From contig JBLNBU010000131.1 in the NCBI GenBank assembly GCA_050260215.1, positions 1 to 9,769 of the forward strand: 9,769 nt of DNA, in the 5' to 3' direction. Numbering within the stretch: the stretch's first letter is position 1; every line of letters starts with the position of its first letter. Position numbers and translations under genes: made by a program. This document shows positions 8,401 to 9,769 of the stretch, piece after piece. Source of the stretch: JBLNBU01 sp050260215 (GTDB lineage Bacteria; Pseudomonadota; Alphaproteobacteria; Rhodospirillales; Magnetospirillaceae). A model generated the notes under the pieces. It made no database searches. It saw only the letters and a program-made list of their open reading frames with translations, and was not told the origin of the DNA.

Positions 8401-9717
8401 ATGTACAAGGAGTTCTACAACTTCTCGGCCGAGCCGTTCCGCATCACCCCGGATCCGGGCTTCCTCTACCTGACCGACCAGCACAAGGAGGCCCTGGCGG
8501 CGATCATCTACGGCATCGCCAAGCGCAAGGGCTTCGTCTGCATCACCGGCGAGGTGGGCGTCGGCAAGACCACCATCCTGCGCTCGTACCTGGACGGGGC
8601 CGACGAGCCGGGCCTGCGCATCGTCTACATCTACAATCCCAACGTCTCGTTCCTGGCCCTGCTCAAGCACATCTTCCGCGAGATCGGCCTGGACCACGCC
8701 GGCGACGAACTGCCCGCCATGGTCGAGGCGCTGCACGAGTGGCTGATTGCCGCCCACCAGCGCCGCGAGACCCTGGTGCTGATGGTCGACGAAGCCCAGA
8801 ACATGCCCATCGGCACGCTGGAAAACCTGCGCATGCTGTCCAACCTGGAAACCCCCACCGAGAAGCTGGTGCAGATCGTCCTGGTCGGCCAGCCCGAGCT
8901 GGACCAGCTGTTGTCCGAGCGCCAGCTGCGCCAGGTGGAAAGCCGCATCGCCGTGCGCACCCGGCTGGGCCCGCTGTCGCGCACCGACTCGGAAGCCTAT
9001 ATCCGCCACCGCCTGCGCTGCGTGGCCCTTGACGTCCAGCCGGCCTTCACCCCGGGCGCCATCACCCTGATCGCCAAGGCCGCCCGCGGCATCCCGCGGC
9101 GGATCAACGTCATCTGCGACAACGCCCTGATGACCGGGTTCGGCCACAAGGCCCGGCCGGTCGATACCGGCATCGTCCGCGAGGTGCTGCGCGACCTGCG
9201 GGTCAAGGACGGCCAGCCGGCGCTGCCCGCCTGGCTGCCGCTGCTGATGCGGCTGCTGCCCGGCCGGCGCGCCCTGATGGTGGCCGGCGCGGTGACGGTG
9301 ACCGGTGGCGTGCTGTGGGCCGGCACCTCGCTGCGTCCGCCATCGCCGTTGGCTCGCCAGCCGCTGCCCCAGGTCACCGCGGCGCCGATGCCGGCACCAG
9401 TGCCGTCGACAGCCGCCGTGCCTGCCCCCGTCCCCCACGCCAAGGCCGACCCGGTGCCCGCCGCCATGGCCGCCGAGCCGCCGCACGTGGCCGAGGTGCC
9501 GCCGCCGGGGCTGACCGCCACCAAGGTGGACCTGCCGCGCCGCCTGCGCATCGTCGCCCCCGGCGACACGCTGACCGGGCTGGCCATGCAGGTCTATGGC
9601 AAGGGCGACCGCACAGCGCTGGACTGGGTCAAGCGCCACAACCCCGAGATCATCGACGTCGACCGCCTGCAGGTCGGCCAGGTGATCGAGTTCCCTCCCC
9701 TGCCCGAGGGCCAGTGA
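8401..9717 (+). CDS. ExeA/GspA-like AAA ATPase with membrane helix and C-terminal LysM-like domain
   Basis: This protein of 438 residues has an N-terminal cytoplasmic AAA ATPase that opens with the family hallmark MYKEFYNFSAEPFRITPDP and FLYL. Walker A is GEVGVGKT (50-57) and Walker B is LVLMVDEAQN (125-134). The sensor region VQIVLVGQPELDQLL and the later RGIPRRINVICDNAL block complete the module by about 260. A single membrane helix (about 291-309) is followed by a proline/alanine-rich linker (about 312-378). The protein ends in a LysM-like domain (about 383-432, RIVAPGDTLTGLAMQVYG to LQVGQVIEFP), which should lie in the periplasm and bind peptidoglycan. The ATPase part matches those encoded in exosortase A-type polysaccharide loci and MshM/ExeA proteins; ExeA places a different peptidoglycan-binding domain at the same position. 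The start is 3 bases after the preceding stop, so translation is probably coupled. Its exact task in polysaccharide assembly is not established; organising the export complex at the cell wall is an inference. Confidence 0.9.
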   Translation: MYKEFYNFSAEPFRITPDPGFLYLTDQHKEALAAIIYGIAKRKGFVCITGEVGVGKTTILRSYLDGADEPGLRIVYIYNPNVSFLALLKHIFREIGLDHAGDELPAMVEALHEWLIAAHQRRETLVLMVDEAQNMPIGTLENLRMLSNLETPTEKLVQIVLVGQPELDQLLSERQLRQVESRIAVRTRLGPLSRTDSEAYIRHRLRCVALDVQPAFTPGAITLIAKAARGIPRRINVICDNALMTGFGHKARPVDTGIVREVLRDLRVKDGQPALPAWLPLLMRLLPGRRALMVAGAVTVTGGVLWAGTSLRPPSPLARQPLPQVTAAPMPAPVPSTAAVPAPVPHAKADPVPAAMAAEPPHVAEVPPPGLTATKVDLPRRLRIVAPGDTLTGLAMQVYGKGDRTALDWVKRHNPEIIDVDRLQVGQVIEFPPLPEGQ

Positions 9718-9724
9718 GGCCGCC

Positions 9725-9769
9725 ATGAGCCGCCTGTTCGACGCCGTCGCCAACGCCCGCGCCCTGCTG
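9725..9769 (+). CDS. Start of the next operon gene, cut by the window edge; possibly a CpsD-type tyrosine kinase
   Basis: The ATG at 9725 opens a frame reading MSRLFDAVANARALL to the window end. GAGG (9716-9719), overlapping the stop of the ATPase gene, gives a ribosome binding site with 5-base spacing. Exopolysaccharide tyrosine kinases of the CpsD/CapB type often begin with similar short helices of the form MSR-I/L-F-x-A-L, and such a kinase is expected beside a co-polymerase lacking its own ATPase. Fifteen codons cannot prove this. The gene start is likely; the identity is a guess from context. Confidence 0.55.
   Translation, partial: MSRLFDAVANARALL

Noticed and set aside
5698..9753. A 1351-codon minus-strand open frame covering the whole polysaccharide operon
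   Set aside because: This is the same codon-bias artefact. The translation is rich in Gln/Gly/His/Arg with no domain, whereas all plus-strand genes below it carry clear motifs.

Overview
The window is a high-GC bacterial chromosome segment. Its codons almost always end in G or C, so opposite strands of real genes stay open for kilobases. The gene content fits an alphaproteobacterium, most likely of the Rhodospirillales (Magnetospirillum/Azospirillum-type). That placement is an inference from protein style and base composition, not from a marker search. No tRNA, rRNA, CRISPR array, transposase or attachment site was seen.

Left part (1-3134): the 3' end of a class-B asparagine synthetase gene (+) runs tail-to-tail into a complete alanyl-tRNA synthetase gene, alaS (-). 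Their stop codons lie 9 bases apart, and a perfect GC-only stem-loop spans the junction.

Middle part (3135-5593): a 244-base divergent spacer separates alaS from a membrane-anchored hybrid sensor histidine kinase (+, two membrane helices, PAS, HisKA, HATPase, receiver). The spacer contains a hairpin followed by six T, and the same T-run can also be read as the -10 box of an alaS promoter. The kinase converges, with a 4-base gap, on a small unrecognised exported protein (-) with four cysteines after its signal peptide.

Right part (5594-9769): after a 242-base divergent spacer, a tightly packed operon for exopolysaccharide production runs to the window edge. It encodes a polyprenyl-phosphate sugar phosphotransferase (WcaJ/EpsE type, first sugar transfer), a compact Wzz/GumC-type chain-length determinant (polysaccharide co-polymerase), an ExeA-like AAA ATPase carrying a transmembrane helix and a C-terminal LysM-like domain, and the first 15 codons of another gene that may be a CpsD-type tyrosine kinase. 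Gaps between these genes are 12, 3 and 7 bases. The phosphotransferase would start the repeat unit on undecaprenyl phosphate, the co-polymerase would set chain length, and the ATPase could link the envelope assembly to peptidoglycan. This order resembles the polysaccharide loci associated with exosortase A (XrtA/PEP-CTERM), but no exosortase is visible here.

Nothing in the window is clearly a new system. The points most worth a second look are the LysM-tailed ATPase, the unrecognised four-cysteine exported protein, and the overlapping signals upstream of alaS.
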